A stretch of 64,000 bases of DNA from Stagonosporopsis chrysanthemi (taxonomy: Eukaryota; Ascomycota; Dothideomycetes; Pleosporales; Didymellaceae), in NCBI GenBank assembly GCA_022560025.1, contig JAFISE010000019.1, positions 222,548-286,547 of the forward strand. The letters run 5' to 3'. The notes beneath the pieces are model-generated. The model saw only the letters and a program-made list of their open reading frames with translations, ran no database searches and was not told the DNA's origin. Position numbers and translations under genes: made by a program. This document shows positions 53,156-63,910 of the stretch, one piece after another; the stretch's first letter is position 1, and every line of letters starts with the position of its first letter.

Positions 53156-56100
53156 TCATCGAATGAAGATCGAGTCTGACTTGCCCCAGAAGCTTCTGCT
53201 CTTGTTCGGGTGATCCAGTCCGATGGACTGATCGTCAGCTAATGTGTCCCACAGAACCTCATCTACTGACACGTCAGCTTGTTTGTCTAAAGAAGAAGTC
53301 AGGTACTTACCATCCTCCTCGATGTACGTGGGTTTCGAGTATTGCGCACGCGGCACCTTGGCAAATTTGATCTTATCGAGCTGCTTTCCCTTGATCTTTG
53401 TCAAATCCGAAAGGCGCTGCTTGGTCTCGCTGAACGGCTCGCCCTCTTTGAGCGCGAACTGGAACGGAATGCCATGGGCTTTTGCGTGGTCTTTATCAAA
53501 ATGGAACACCGAGACTGTTCGCGGAGCGTCAATCTCCGGGACAGGCATTGCGTAGATTTGCGAGTACTCAGCCAGAGCCGTGATTTGAAGCTCCGGTGTC
53601 AGCTGCTTGGAGAATCTGTGCATCGAAACTTCCCAGATCTGAACCTTGTTCATGACCTCATCGCTGATGTTGGCCTTGCGCTGCAGCTCATCGAGAAGGT
53701 CAGCGACCTGGGCACTCTTAGGGATCATAAGCGTCGCTTCCTCCTCTTTCTGCAGACCCTCGGGAAGCCAAGTGATCTTGATCGGCCGTCGTTGCTCGAG
53801 TTCCTTCAAGCTCATCTCCAGCTTCTCGTAGAACAAAGCATCTGGACGCTGTGTTGTGGTCTGCGCGTAACTGTAAGGGCCTGGGAACATGATGTTGTTT
53901 AGTGTGTGGTTGGCATTATACTTGACAGGCGCCTTGGGCTTGCCGCCGGTGCTGACCGTTGTGAAGCGAAGATGTGTTGGATCGCATTGGAGGTATTCGC
54001 CAACCTTCGCAGCCATCTGGTCATACGACATCTTCTTGCTCAGTGTCAGGGAGAAAGATGGCAGCTCTACTCCTTCTGGCTGTGTCCGGGCAACAAATTC
54101 AATGCTGATTCTGTTCAGGAGGAATTCGTAGAACTCCTTGGCATCGACGTAACCGCCACTCGAACGGGTCTGCTCGATCTCTTTGTCGGTTAGTACTCGT
54201 TGCGCAGTGACAATGTCGCCATCCTGCAGCTCCGACTGTGCCAGGGTGGTCTTGGGTTTCATTGCTTCGATCATGCTCATCTTGATCTCCTCGGAGAGCT
54301 TCATCGGTGTACCGGCTGGCCAGCCCAGGGCGTTTGAGATGGCCGGCATGAGATCAGAGACTCTATCCTGATACCCGGCATAGAAGGTGCCGATGCCATA
54401 TAGACTTTGGGTCTTCGCGTCGAAGTGCTTCAGGAAAAGCATGATCGGCTTGTCATTGGTGCCCTTCATTTCTAGAAGTTTCTCCCCAAAGACCGGAGCA
54501 TCCTCTGTATCGCGCTGGGCGGCTTTCTCCATCCACAATCTAAACACAGACTGCTTAGTACCATGTTTGGCGGCTGCTTCCTCCACAGTCATGTCGGGGA
54601 ACTCGAGCGGTGTGTCTGGGCGGACCGTACCGTTCTGGCGGTTGACCATTGACCACGGTCGCAGCATGTCGCCCTCCAGGCCAAGGTCTTTGCCGACTTG
54701 CGCGTTGAATTGAGCCATGGTTGTTTGACGAAGGACGCGGTATATTCTAGGACTGGCATCCGTTTCAGAGTCGTTTTTCCATGGTACAATGTCAAAGCCT
54801 TGATAGGCCTTGAAATTCTCCTCTGAAGCAACCGCGATATCCATATACAAATGTGCCTCTTCACGCTCCTTCTTCTTCTTCTCAAAAGCAGCATGTTCTT
54901 CCGCAATACGCTCTGCCAGGTGCTTTGGTGGGGCAACAGTCTCGGCATCTGGAAGGATGCTGTCAAGTCGGCTCTCACGGATGTAAACCAGCATGTAGGC
55001 GCTCATGGATCGTTTCGAGGACCATGTTCGGGTGTAGGGGTTGCGCCCGCCGGCATTTCCGTTGGGTGCCTGCGCGTAATCGCCTCCGAAATTCTCCTCC
55101 AGCGCCTCGCGTTTTGTTGCACGCGTCACCCGATCGTCATCAAACTTATAGTAGTGTCCGTCCTTGGCGGGCTTGATGAAGGCGTAGTAGTGGCCAGCGT
55201 TAAGGTCTCCACTGTGTACTAGTACGCTGTGCAGACGGTAGATGTAGGGCTCTGATCTATCGGCATTGTCGGAGAGGTATGGCGAGGCATCCCAGACTTC
55301 GGGAAACTCGTAACGATCGTTTACTTTCATCATGGCGTCGCGTTGAAAGTCGTACTCGAAGCGTTTGAGCTGGAGATGAAGGACCGGCGGGAAGCTCTCG
55401 AAAATCACGCCCTTCTTGGCATCTTGCAATCCGAAGCCCTCCGCAAAGTACTTGTTCTCGCCGTCCATGGTCTCGACTTGTACGTAATCTTTGAAACTGT
55501 CGTCTAGGTTTTTGTTGCCGCTGACGTTAAGCTGGATGTCCCAGTAATCTTCTATCCGCGAGGACTCGTAGTCCACATTGATGCAGGAGATGTAGGTCTT
55601 CATCTTGCCCACGAACATTCTCTCCAGGGCGCCTTCTGCGGCCGACCCCTTCATCTTGGCATCGAGATTGTCCATGAGCACGCGAGAAAGCTCCTGCACG
55701 TCCTGCTGCTCAAAGATCTGCTTCGAATCCCAGCCAAAAGAATGTGTCAGACCTGTAGTGCTGACAGCATTGTTTGTATTCTGGAGAAGATAGAAAAGGC
55801 GCTGCAGGGCATAGGAGCTGCCCTTGTCGTCTTCATCGGTGGGAATCTGGTAAACGGCCTGGCGGAAGGCATTCGTGAAGTATAGCGACTGGAGAAGCGA
55901 GTTTAGGTAGCAAGTTGCGCCCTGGTTTTTCAGGCCGACCATGCCAGTCTCCTTCTTAGAGTCGTAGTTTATGAAGTTGTGCCACAGCACGCCGGTAGGA
56001 TCCTTCAGAACGCGGATGTAGGCGGTGACATTAGCGGCGTTGCCCTCGACCATGGGGCGTCCTCGTTCGTCCCAGCTGTTAGCAAAGAGCCTCCTCAGCT

Positions 56101-56767
56101 CCGCGAAGCGCGTGAAGCCCCAGTCTCCCTCGTCGGCGGTGAAGCGGTGGTGTGCGGTATGTGTGACGAACATGCCGGGGTCGTTCGGGTTCCAGAGGAC
56201 CAGCATAAACTGCACGCAGGCATACCAGTCCTTGGGCATCTGGTCCTCCTCGTATGCCTGCTCCAGGTAGAAAGACGCAAAGTCGACGTTGTTACCGTAG
56301 GGGAAGAACAGTATGCGCCACGGCTGGCCGCCACACTCGAAGACGGGGCCATGCTCTTTCTTGGTGAGTGTTCGCCAGTCCCGGATCTCCCATGTGTGGT
56401 GTGTCTCAGCCTCTGTTTCCTGGTCGGGAAGCTCGGCCATGTGCTTCTTCATAAATGCATCGAACTCGTCGGCACGGGGCTCTGGGTCGGCATCGACCTC
56501 GTCCATCTGGTCGTCCGAGTCGGCGGGCGTGATGATGGCGACGTCGCCCGACTTCTCGTCGTACTCATGGTCGATGAGCATATCGGCACCGGTCTGCGGC
56601 GGGGTTAGCGGCTGCGAGTGTGCCATGCTGCATGCGGGCGCCGTGGGAGCTGCAGCAGCAGGCAACATGTGCGCGGGCGCAAAGCTTACCTGATCCATGG
56701 CGAGGTCGGCAGCAGCGGGTGCTGGCGGGGCAGGCAGGAGGGCAGCAGCGAGCGGGCAGCGGCTCAC
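53156..56767 (-). CDS. ubiquitin-specific protease, USP7/Ubp15 type
   Basis: complement(53156..53265, 53311..56767), 1188 residues. The 45-nt intron near the 3' end (GTAAGT, GCTGAC branch, GTCAG) is stop-free in frame; its removal gives YIEEDVDEVLWDTLADDQ, the conserved C-terminal block, so splicing is likely. Domains: disordered acidic start, MATH/TRAF-like (about 133-270, HTWEIRDW...WHNFINYDSKK), USP catalytic (about 277-600) with Cys286 in LKNQGATCYLNSLLQSLY, the histidine box GDLNAGHYYAFIKP and KFDDDRVTRA, then USP7-type ubiquitin-like C-terminal domains ending GLDHPNKSRSFW. It removes ubiquitin from nuclear and cytosolic proteins; the yeast and fission-yeast homologues are Ubp15 and Ubp21/22. 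The first ATG may be too early; MDQVSFAP at 56698 is an alternative start. Confidence 0.93.
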   Translation of the reverse strand: MSRCPLAAALLPAPPAPAAADLAMDQVSFAPAHMLPAAAAPTAPACSMAHSQPLTPPQTGADMLIDHEYDEKSGDVAIITPADSDDQMDEVDADPEPRADEFDAFMKKHMAELPDQETEAETHHTWEIRDWRTLTKKEHGPVFECGGQPWRILFFPYGNNVDFASFYLEQAYEEDQMPKDWYACVQFMLVLWNPNDPGMFVTHTAHHRFTADEGDWGFTRFAELRRLFANSWDERGRPMVEGNAANVTAYIRVLKDPTGVLWHNFINYDSKKETGMVGLKNQGATCYLNSLLQSLYFTNAFRQAVYQIPTDEDDKGSSYALQRLFYLLQNTNNAVSTTGLTHSFGWDSKQIFEQQDVQELSRVLMDNLDAKMKGSAAEGALERMFVGKMKTYISCINVDYESSRIEDYWDIQLNVSGNKNLDDSFKDYVQVETMDGENKYFAEGFGLQDAKKGVIFESFPPVLHLQLKRFEYDFQRDAMMKVNDRYEFPEVWDASPYLSDNADRSEPYIYRLHSVLVHSGDLNAGHYYAFIKPAKDGHYYKFDDDRVTRATKREALEENFGGDYAQAPNGNAGGRNPYTRTWSSKRSMSAYMLVYIRESRLDSILPDAETVAPPKHLAERIAEEHAAFEKKKKEREEAHLYMDIAVASEENFKAYQGFDIVPWKNDSETDASPRIYRVLRQTTMAQFNAQVGKDLGLEGDMLRPWSMVNRQNGTVRPDTPLEFPDMTVEEAAAKHGTKQSVFRLWMEKAAQRDTEDAPVFGEKLLEMKGTNDKPIMLFLKHFDAKTQSLYGIGTFYAGYQDRVSDLMPAISNALGWPAGTPMKLSEEIKMSMIEAMKPKTTLAQSELQDGDIVTAQRVLTDKEIEQTRSSGGYVDAKEFYEFLLNRISIEFVARTQPEGVELPSFSLTLSKKMSYDQMAAKVGEYLQCDPTHLRFTTVSTGGKPKAPVKYNANHTLNNIMFPGPYSYAQTTTQRPDALFYEKLEMSLKELEQRRPIKITWLPEGLQKEEEATLMIPKSAQVADLLDELQRKANISDEVMNKVQIWEVSMHRFSKQLTPELQITALAEYSQIYAMPVPEIDAPRTVSVFHFDKDHAKAHGIPFQFALKEGEPFSETKQRLSDLTKIKGKQLDKIKFAKVPRAQYSKPTYIEEDGKYLTSSLDKQADVSVDEVLWDTLADDQSIGLDHPNKSRSFWGKSDSIFIR

Positions 56768-57371
56768 GGGAAACGGCAGCGACGCTGTGCGCTCAACGCA
56801 GAGAGGTCTTGGGGGTCAAGGCCGCGCGCCAGTCGCTTGGATGGAAGACTACGAGATACGGGCGGGCGGTCGCAGCAGGCAGCTCGATGGTCAGGATGCG
56901 TGCCTCGCTAAAAGGTGGCGCTGACAATGACGAGCGAATTATATGCTCGGCCGTTCCTTGCACTCGCCCACGACAAAGGGAGGCGGTTTCGATGCGATTA
57001 TCTGGGGGCACAAGCGCTGCGGTCGTGGAAGAAAGTTCGAGGTTGCGGCAGCCTACATGAGCAGCCTGCACTGAATGGCTTGCAGCTTGGCGTCCTCGAT
57101 GGGGCTGCCGCGGCATGCAGACGTCATGCCTGTGAACTGCGCTGGTAGACATGACACATTCGACCGCACAGGACCACAAAAAACAAACGTGATTGCACCC
57201 ACAGAGAAGCTGCTCCCTGTCTCCAGAGACAATCTCCGCACAAGCAGACCTGGCTGAGTGTTGATTGATTGGACCCTTGAATTGAGGTCTGATGTTGCGT
57301 CATGCTGCACTGAGCCGCGAAGCTTTCGCAGCTCTGGTTCCCCACACTCAAACCTCACAGCTCCCAAAGCA
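56768..57371. other. divergent promoter of deubiquitinase and mitochondrial kinase
   Basis: 604 bases between the two start codons. No protein-like frame and no RNA gene recognised. Confidence 0.5.
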
Positions 57372-58942
57372 ATGCATATGTTTCAGAGAAGCTCGAGCGC
57401 ATGCGCATGGCGTTGTAATTTCTCCTCCAAAGCTTTGTATTTGCCTTCCAAGTCCATAGCGCAGAGAAGATTGGCACATGCCGCTGCGGTAGCTCCCAAA
57501 TGGAAGCCGTCTTCAGCCCTCGATGAGTACGACCACAAGTACCCCTTGGATTCTCTGGATGTCTCACTCATACAACATAGATGGGTGCAGCGCGAAGCGC
57601 GGCCTATAAGCCTGCGCCAATTGACCTTCTTTGGCAGGACTCTGACCGAGTCTCGTTTGATGGACTCGGCGAATTATTGTCGACTCGAGCTGCCCACAAG
57701 GTGACAAATGCCTAGGTATCGCGTGAACATGTTGCTGACCAAGGTTAGACTTGCGCACCGCTTGCGCGATATTCAGACCCTCCCATACGTCGTCGTCGCG
57801 AACCCTCACCTCGCCCACGTGTATGAGTCGTACCTCCAAGCTTTTGAGCGCTTCCGCCGTGTGCCCGAGATTCGATCCGTAGAAGACAACGACCGATACT
57901 GCAAAGTGCTCGAGGAGACGCTAAAGGAACATGCCACAGTCATACCGCGACTTGCTATCGGCGTGCTGGAGGTGCGCAGTCTCATGAAGTCTGACGAGAC
58001 AGATAAGTTCATGAACACTATGCTACGAGCGGTATGAGCATGCACTCGGCTCTGATCAAACCCTGCTAACACTCTCAGCGCATATCGCGGCGCGTCATTG
58101 CAGAGCAGCATCTTGCCCTCACCGAGACGTTCAACTCACCGTGGCACTTCCCGAACGCACAGGCGCCGCACGATCAGGAGGCGGTTGGAGAAATATTCCT
58201 GCGATGCAATGCCAAGGAGATTGTTGAGGCCTGTGGCAAGACCACGCAGGAGCTGATAAGGCATGCCTACGGTGAGCACGTCGAGATTCCCGAGATCAAG
58301 ATCTACGGTCACCTGGAGGCGACCTTTCCATATATCTTGAGCCACCTCGAATATATCATTGGCGAACTGCTGCGCAACTCGATACAGGCTGTCATCGAGC
58401 AGCGAAAGTCGAAGAACACAAAACCGCCACCGATTGAGGTTTTGATCTGCGAAACCTCTAAGCACGTCATCATTAGGATCTCAGACCAGGGCGGCGGCAT
58501 CCCAAACGACCTGCTCCCGTATCTGTGGAGCTTCAGCAAAGGACCGCGTCGCGAGAAAAGGTTACAGAATCTGGCGAGGGTGCCAAAGCTGCTGGGCACG
58601 CTCCAGGAATTGCAGGTTGACGACAAGTCGGCATCCGAAATGCAGAAACAGAACACAAGATCGATACACGGAGAGGTTCATCGAGGCTCGCTGGCGTCGT
58701 TGACCTCACGAGCGCCAGATCTTCGCCTCGGTATTGGCCTTCCTATGTCCCGCTTGTACGCAGGTAAGCAGAAACAATGCTTCAGGCTTCAGACCAATGC
58801 TGACCTTATGCAAGAGTACTGGGCTGGAAGTTTGGAAATCCATAGCCTCGAAGGATACGGTGTGGATGCCTTCCTTGAGATTTCGAAGCTTGGCAACAAG
58901 AATGAGCGACTCACAACACGTGCTTCAATGGATGCCATCTAG
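57372..58942 (+). CDS. mitochondrial PDK/BCKDK-type protein kinase
   Basis: Four exons: join(57372..57700, 57749..58031, 58079..58763, 58815..58942), introns 48, 47 and 51 nt; 474 residues. The start MHMFQRSSSACAWRCNFSSK is Ser/Arg-rich and acid-free, a mitochondrial presequence. The N-terminal regulatory helix bundle includes ISLRQLTFFG, LPTRLAHRLRDIQTLPYVVV (rebuilt by intron 1) and the H-box region. The GHKL ATP-binding fold shows the N-box IGELLRNSIQAVIEQ, G1 RISDQGGGIP, LWSFSKGP and G2 LGIGLPMSRLYAE, ending YWAGSLEIHSLEGYGVDAFLEI. Such kinases inactivate the pyruvate or branched-chain keto-acid dehydrogenase complex by phosphorylating its E1 alpha subunit in the matrix. The sequence does not tell me which complex. 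The insertion at about 365-400 (KSASEMQKQNTRSIHGEVHR) is typical of fungal members. Confidence 0.9.
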
Positions 58943-59103
58943 AAGGTGCGCCCGATTGAGCAGCCACGGCCTACCCCAGGGCTGTTACGTACGTGTTATG
59001 GGCTACCTGAACGCAACACAAATTCTGGCTGTGTTGTTTCAGCATCACTACAAGCGCCAATTACCCACCAGCATTGTTACTATATCTCAGCATCACTACA
59101 ACC

Positions 59104-61111
59104 ATGGAGGCAGTCGTAAGACAGCACTTGGAGATGTTGATCTACCACTCACTCTTGCTTAGGCGTCTTTCAATCCCAGCTTCGACGCTGCGAGCCATGC
59201 ACACCCCTTGCCTGCTACGCCTTCTCCTCGCGCTGTCAGAGAGCAGCGCATTCGCTCCATGGTTAAGCGACATTCCATAGCTGTGAAGCTTCGTGGGTTG
59301 TGCTGCGAACGTGATCCAACGGTTGTCGACGTCCTGCTTCCCAAGACACGACGCTCGCCTTTTGACGAGGACAGTATGCGCATTTGTCCTCCGGTGCCGT
59401 GCAAAATAGTTGACTTTGCTGTGCACAGAGAATCCCAGCCATCTGGACCTGACCGAATGCTGGAAAGGTCTGTCGCAATCCCAAGTGACCGAGCTCGCGA
59501 TGTGGTACCGCTTCTTCCACACATGCCTACACGAAGAGGTGCGGACATGTCTGTGCGATAGTCTGGTCAAGACCATGCTACGAAGCCGAGGTCAGTTTCT
59601 CTATCAGCAAACCGCCTATCTGGTGTTGGCCTATTGATGGCTTGGAGACTGCATCACTCCGGACCACTCTGGCTAACACGGACCAGAGCCTATCGATGAG
59701 GTCCATCTCCTGCCTCGCATCCTTGATGCGCTCTGGAGCCGGCGTCGTTGCGTGTTTGACATCAGTTTTATCGATCTCATTGATAACATGATGGGCATGT
59801 TTCACGACCACTTTCCCAACGAAGCAGCTTCAGTGGCTTCAAACTGGTCGCAATTTTCCGGCGGTCTATCTCGCTTCCTGTACAATTTTCTTCGGATTCA
59901 AGACTGCTTCCGCGACAGTCTCACCGGACCATGTCTTGAGGTAGAATTCAACTTCGAGTGTGTAGAATCTGTGGTGCAAGCAGTTGGGGTTGTTGCTTGG
60001 CAGAAACCGGATGTACGGTTCCTCAATCTCCACAACTGTCTCTCGACAGGGCAAGAATATCATATCACGCCTCTCACACCTGACTACGGCCTCGAAACAT
60101 CCCACTCGGGACGGGATTCGAACCACTATGTTGATGAAACCACTTACGTTGTCTCTCGATCCTCCCTCAGCTTTACCTGGGATCCAGCAAGGAAGAGCTT
60201 CTTGACTGTTCTACCGGCAGATGTGCGTCGTGAAACCGTGATCAGCTTTTCCTTCCAGCCTATACTGACGATGGCTGCAGGACAAGGAACGCGTCGTAGA
60301 GACCGTGGTGAACGCTTGCGTAACCACTATGTTCCCTGACAACATCAAGTTCGAACGGGAGTCACGTTGGAGCATCAAACTTGGCGTTTGGCCTGCAGGA
60401 CGCGACCCCGAACCCTGGAGGACACTCACCAACATGACTGCGAAGCATGCTGGCAGTGACGATGTCGATCTTGAGTTGGCAGCCCGCCACGCATCATGCA
60501 GAATTACCGATAGAATGAACCAGAAGGTTGCCCTCCAGGACGCAAGCCGCGACGTGTTACCTCCGTTGCCGCAGAAGCGAAAAGTCTCAAGACCAGAGAT
60601 CATTGCTGGCTTCGGTGGCGCCAAGCGCAGGCGACATGACCCGGCTCTCGTTCTCAATACACAGTTTGGGGGCGAAATGACTTGGGAGTCGGCGCGACCA
60701 CATTTCCTCGACGGAGCAAACGACGCTGATACCGATTCCGGCTACTCTTCCGAAGGGCTTGGCCAGTCAAAGGAATGTCCTCTGAGCGCACCACTGCCCA
60801 CTGCGTTCAAGCGGACATATGAAGATAACAGGGAAGTTTGGTCGCCTACTTCTTTTGCTAGCGACTCGGACAGCCCTCCGCCAAATCTTGTCTCTGATGT
60901 GGACCTGAGTCTCCAGCAGCAGCAGATCAGACGGAACTACCAAGAGTTTGCCGATCGCAAGTTGTATAGAGCGTCGGGTCTCCTCGACAGTCCCGTGAGC
61001 GAGGGCGAGTTCCGCGTCTATGAGCGTATCTTCATGAACAATAGTGAGATGAACTCGCCAATCACCGACGGGAGCGCCGTTGACCTTGATGCTGTTATGG
61101 AGGGAGTCTAG
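59104..61111 (+). CDS. unrecognised protein with NLS-like motifs
   Basis: Five exons inferred: join(59104..59115, 59163..59373, 59429..59590, 59687..60222, 60281..61111), introns 47, 55, 96 and 58 nt; 583 residues. The 12-nt first exon (MEAV, context ccATGg, donor GTAAGA) is the weakest call. Every junction preserves frame: DEDK/NPSHLDL, MLRSRE/PIDEV and LPAD/DKERVV. A globular, largely helical part (about 75-300) contains ELAMWYRFFHTCLHEEVRTC and FDISFIDLIDNMMGMFHDHF. The rest is disordered with two basic clusters, LPQKRKVSRPEIIAG and GAKRRRHD (likely nuclear signals), then acidic Ser/Asp stretches (DADTDSGYSSEG). The fold of the first half suggests a fungal-specific conserved protein. No function can be assigned. 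Confidence 0.65.
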
Positions 61112-61373
61112 TGTTGGGACGGGTATTGCTGTAATCGTTTAGCGTCTGTCCAAGCAGCTAGTTGATGGAGGACCGGAGGAAGCGGTGTTGGTACGTATGA
61201 ACAATCGAATGTTTTAACCACATGGTTTTCTTATGTCCCTACATCGCGTTGGTTGTCGACGCTTGCATGGCCACAGTGCTGGCCGGACAAACCAACATCA
61301 AACGACGAACACCTTGGAAGCAGTATATCAGTCCCAGCACCTCTCGCACTAAGCACTTAACCAAGTTTTAACC

Positions 61374-63149
61374 ATGCAGCACTCCGACTCGCACAACGTC
61401 TTGACCGTCCTCGCCACGCTCGTTCTAGCACTCACCTCCGCCGCTCTTGTCGCCGCGCTCTTCACATCAGCCGTATGGGCCGCCTCGCGCTTCTTCACCC
61501 GTCACCAGCAGCGCGTCTCGCGGCTTCAGGCGCGTGTGGATGCCTTGGCTGACGAAGTCGCCGACTTGGTCGATGATGTTGGTGATATGCAGTATAGGTT
61601 TCAGGGAGTTCGCGTTGCAGTTGGACGGCCGCGTGTGGAGTGTCTTCCTGAGCGCGCAGTATGGCAACGGGTTTGGGTTGTGCATTTGCCGATGAGGGGG
61701 GAGCGGGGTGGGGATGAGGATGGGGATGAGGATGGGGATGGGGAGACGGGGTTGGGTCGTGGCTGGGAGAGTGAGGAGCAGGGTGAAAGCGCGAGTGAAG
61801 AGGACTGGTACAGCGGAGGCGAGACGTGTGAGTGTGACGTATGTGTACTGCAATCAACAGACTCAGACTCAGACGCAGACGCAGACGCGCACCCAGAACA
61901 AGAGCGCGGCCTCGACGGCACAGACGAACGGCCCACAGGCGCGGTGCACGAACGAACGCACCACCACAATGGCGTCGTCTACGCACACACGCCCCCGAAG
62001 CAGCACTCGCATGGCACGGAACACAGCCCCAGCGGCTCTACCCTTCAAGGGTCTGTTAATAACAGCAATTGGAACACTGGAAGCGGAAGTGGAAGCGGAA
62101 GAGGAAGATACATCGACCGCCCGCACGGCCACTTTGAGTTCTTCCACTACGCCGACGACGACGATCCCTTCCCGCACCTTCCACATCCGCATTGGATGGA
62201 GGGGGGTGTGGGGCGGCGGTTGGACGAGCGGGGTGAGTTGGACGAGCGTGGTGGGTCCTACACGCAGGGCGAGTCCTACACGCAGGACCCCTCCGAGCAT
62301 CCCCATCCCCACACGCCCGCTCGCCACTGGCAGCGCAGAGGCGCCGTGAGCCACGGCACCGCCAACCCCGCCACCAACACAGGTGTAGACACGGCAATAG
62401 CCACAGCCACAGGCATCACAGCAACAACCACCCTCGCCGTGCGCTCCGACCCCTGCCCGGCCACCAACGGCGAGTCGGCCCCCAGAGGTAGCGTGGAGGT
62501 GCTCGTCACAGCGGGCAATCCGCGCCGGGCTTTTGCTTCTCGGCGCGGAGGGCATGGTGCACTTCGAGAAGATCGTGCTCGTGCATGCGCAGAGGATGGT
62601 GTATGTGCAGAGGATGGTGTATGTGAAGGATATGTCACACGTGGAAGCGATGTCCCACGTGCAGAGGATGTCACACGCGAAGAACTCATCGCGCGCGCCC
62701 TCGCTACGCCCCCGCAGTGGCCCTGGCTTGCCGCTGCTGATGCTTCGGGACCGCGGCTGCAGCAGCGGCAGTCTGGAGACGATGCGTTTGCGGCGCCGTC
62801 GGGGCGGTGGGGGGTGGGGGTTGCAGAGGAGTTGAGGGCGGGGGTGCGTGGGGAGGGTGATGCGGTGGGTGGGGAGGTTTGGAGGGGGGGTTTGGGGGGC
62901 CGGGTTGGGGAGCAAGTTGGTGCGCGGGAAGGGGAGGTTGGTGATGAAGTTGAAGACGAAGATGAAGACGAAGCGAAAGCGAAAGCAGAAGCTGGAGAAG
63001 AGCACGCATGGCAGCGCTGGGGGATGCGCGGCGGCGGCGGGGAGGAATACGCACACATAAATCACCCGCGCACGCCGATGTCGAGAATACCTCGCCATGG
63101 CTTTGCTGCACGACGATGGGATGGAAGGGATAGATGGGATGGAGAGTAG
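61374..63149 (+). CDS. membrane-anchored low-complexity hypothetical protein
   Basis: Single frame of 591 residues. The start MQHSDSHNVLTVLATLVLAL continues into one hydrophobic segment (about residues 8-38), then a heptad-like stretch (VSRLQARVDALADEVADLVD, about 48-67), so a single-pass anchor plus short coiled coil is likely. The middle is low complexity: Gly/Asp/Glu repeats, His/Thr/Pro-rich regions and an Ala/Glu/Asp/Val tandem repeat near 400-425. The end regains protein-like character (EEYAHINHPRTPMSRIPRHG), which argues that the frame is genuine to its stop. Long open frames on the opposite strand (61869-63176) come from GC-rich third positions. No family recognised. An intron in the repetitive middle cannot be excluded. 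Confidence 0.55.
   Translation: MQHSDSHNVLTVLATLVLALTSAALVAALFTSAVWAASRFFTRHQQRVSRLQARVDALADEVADLVDDVGDMQYRFQGVRVAVGRPRVECLPERAVWQRVWVVHLPMRGERGGDEDGDEDGDGETGLGRGWESEEQGESASEEDWYSGGETCECDVCVLQSTDSDSDADADAHPEQERGLDGTDERPTGAVHERTHHHNGVVYAHTPPKQHSHGTEHSPSGSTLQGSVNNSNWNTGSGSGSGRGRYIDRPHGHFEFFHYADDDDPFPHLPHPHWMEGGVGRRLDERGELDERGGSYTQGESYTQDPSEHPHPHTPARHWQRRGAVSHGTANPATNTGVDTAIATATGITATTTLAVRSDPCPATNGESAPRGSVEVLVTAGNPRRAFASRRGGHGALREDRARACAEDGVCAEDGVCEGYVTRGSDVPRAEDVTREELIARALATPPQWPWLAAADASGPRLQQRQSGDDAFAAPSGRWGVGVAEELRAGVRGEGDAVGGEVWRGGLGGRVGEQVGAREGEVGDEVEDEDEDEAKAKAEAGEEHAWQRWGMRGGGGEEYAHINHPRTPMSRIPRHGFAARRWDGRDRWDGE
62579..62665 (+). repeat. short tandem repeats within the hypothetical gene
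   Basis: The 18-base unit gtgcagaggatggtgtat occurs twice in tandem, followed by diverged copies (gtgaaggatatgtcacac, gtgcagaggatgtcacac). The translation cycles through AEDGVC, AEDGVC, EGYVTR and AEDVTR. Confidence 0.8.
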
Positions 63150-63910
63150 AAAGGGTAGAAGGGATGCAGAATACACTATAGAGAATACACGGCACTAACC
63201 CGTGCCAGAGAACGTGAGAGAAGACAAGAAACAAGGATAAACAGCATGACACGGTATAACACAACATACACAAGTGATATTATAACGCACAGAACAGAAC
63301 GGGACGGGTCGGGACGGGGGGAAAGGAGTTTCCTAGCTGATTTCCTGACTGGCTGGCTGACTGGTGAGTTTTGCATGAATGGATGAATGAACGAACGAAT
63401 GAATACATCAGTTGTCCGTCATTGTCTGTGTGTGTGTGTGTAGCTATATCTGTATCTGTATCTGTTGGTCATGGTCATGGTTGTGGTTGGGGTTTATATG
63501 GGTGTCTGTCTGTGTCGAGTGTTTATAGTTGGGTTTGTGTTGTGATTGTGATTGTGATTGTGGCTGTGGCTGTGCGATGCATGTGCAAGTGTAGGTGTAG
63601 GTGGAGGTGTAGGTGCATTGTGTGCGAGTGCGAGTGCGGGTGCGAAGGCGAGAGTCAGTGCGAAGGTTGAAGGTGAAGGTGGAGGTGAAAGCGGAGGTGA
63701 AGACGCAGACGCAGAGGACAGTGTGCATGGTGAGGCTGAGGGAGAGATGGAAGATACAATGCGGTTGGTGTTGGATTAGACTTTTGCTTTCGAGACGGGA
63801 AACGGGGCGGTCTATGGGAGAAAGTGGGGAGTCGGGAAGTTTGCATGCTTGGAGTTGTGGAGGCGGACGCGACGCATCGCATCGCATGGTGTGGTATGGT
63901 ATGGTATGGT
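63150..63910. other. simple-sequence-rich intergenic DNA
   Basis: No gene recognised. From about 63420 the strand is a succession of short imperfect tandem motifs: a TG run (63429-63442), tgtatc units, ggtcat units, tgtgat units (about 63537-63560), and gcgagt and gaaggtg-type units to about 63720. The frames seen in this part merely translate the repeats. Confidence 0.6.

Noticed and set aside
60105..60130. tRNA-like B-box (complement ggttcgaatcc)
   Set aside because: The match is exact, but the flanks cannot form a T-stem, no A-box or acceptor stem was found at the right distance, and it lies inside a well-supported coding exon.
61869..63176. 435-codon minus-strand frame opposite the low-complexity gene
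   Set aside because: Composition is Ser/Pro/Cys-rich without domain character and is explained by GC-rich codon positions of the plus-strand frame, whose two ends look protein-like.
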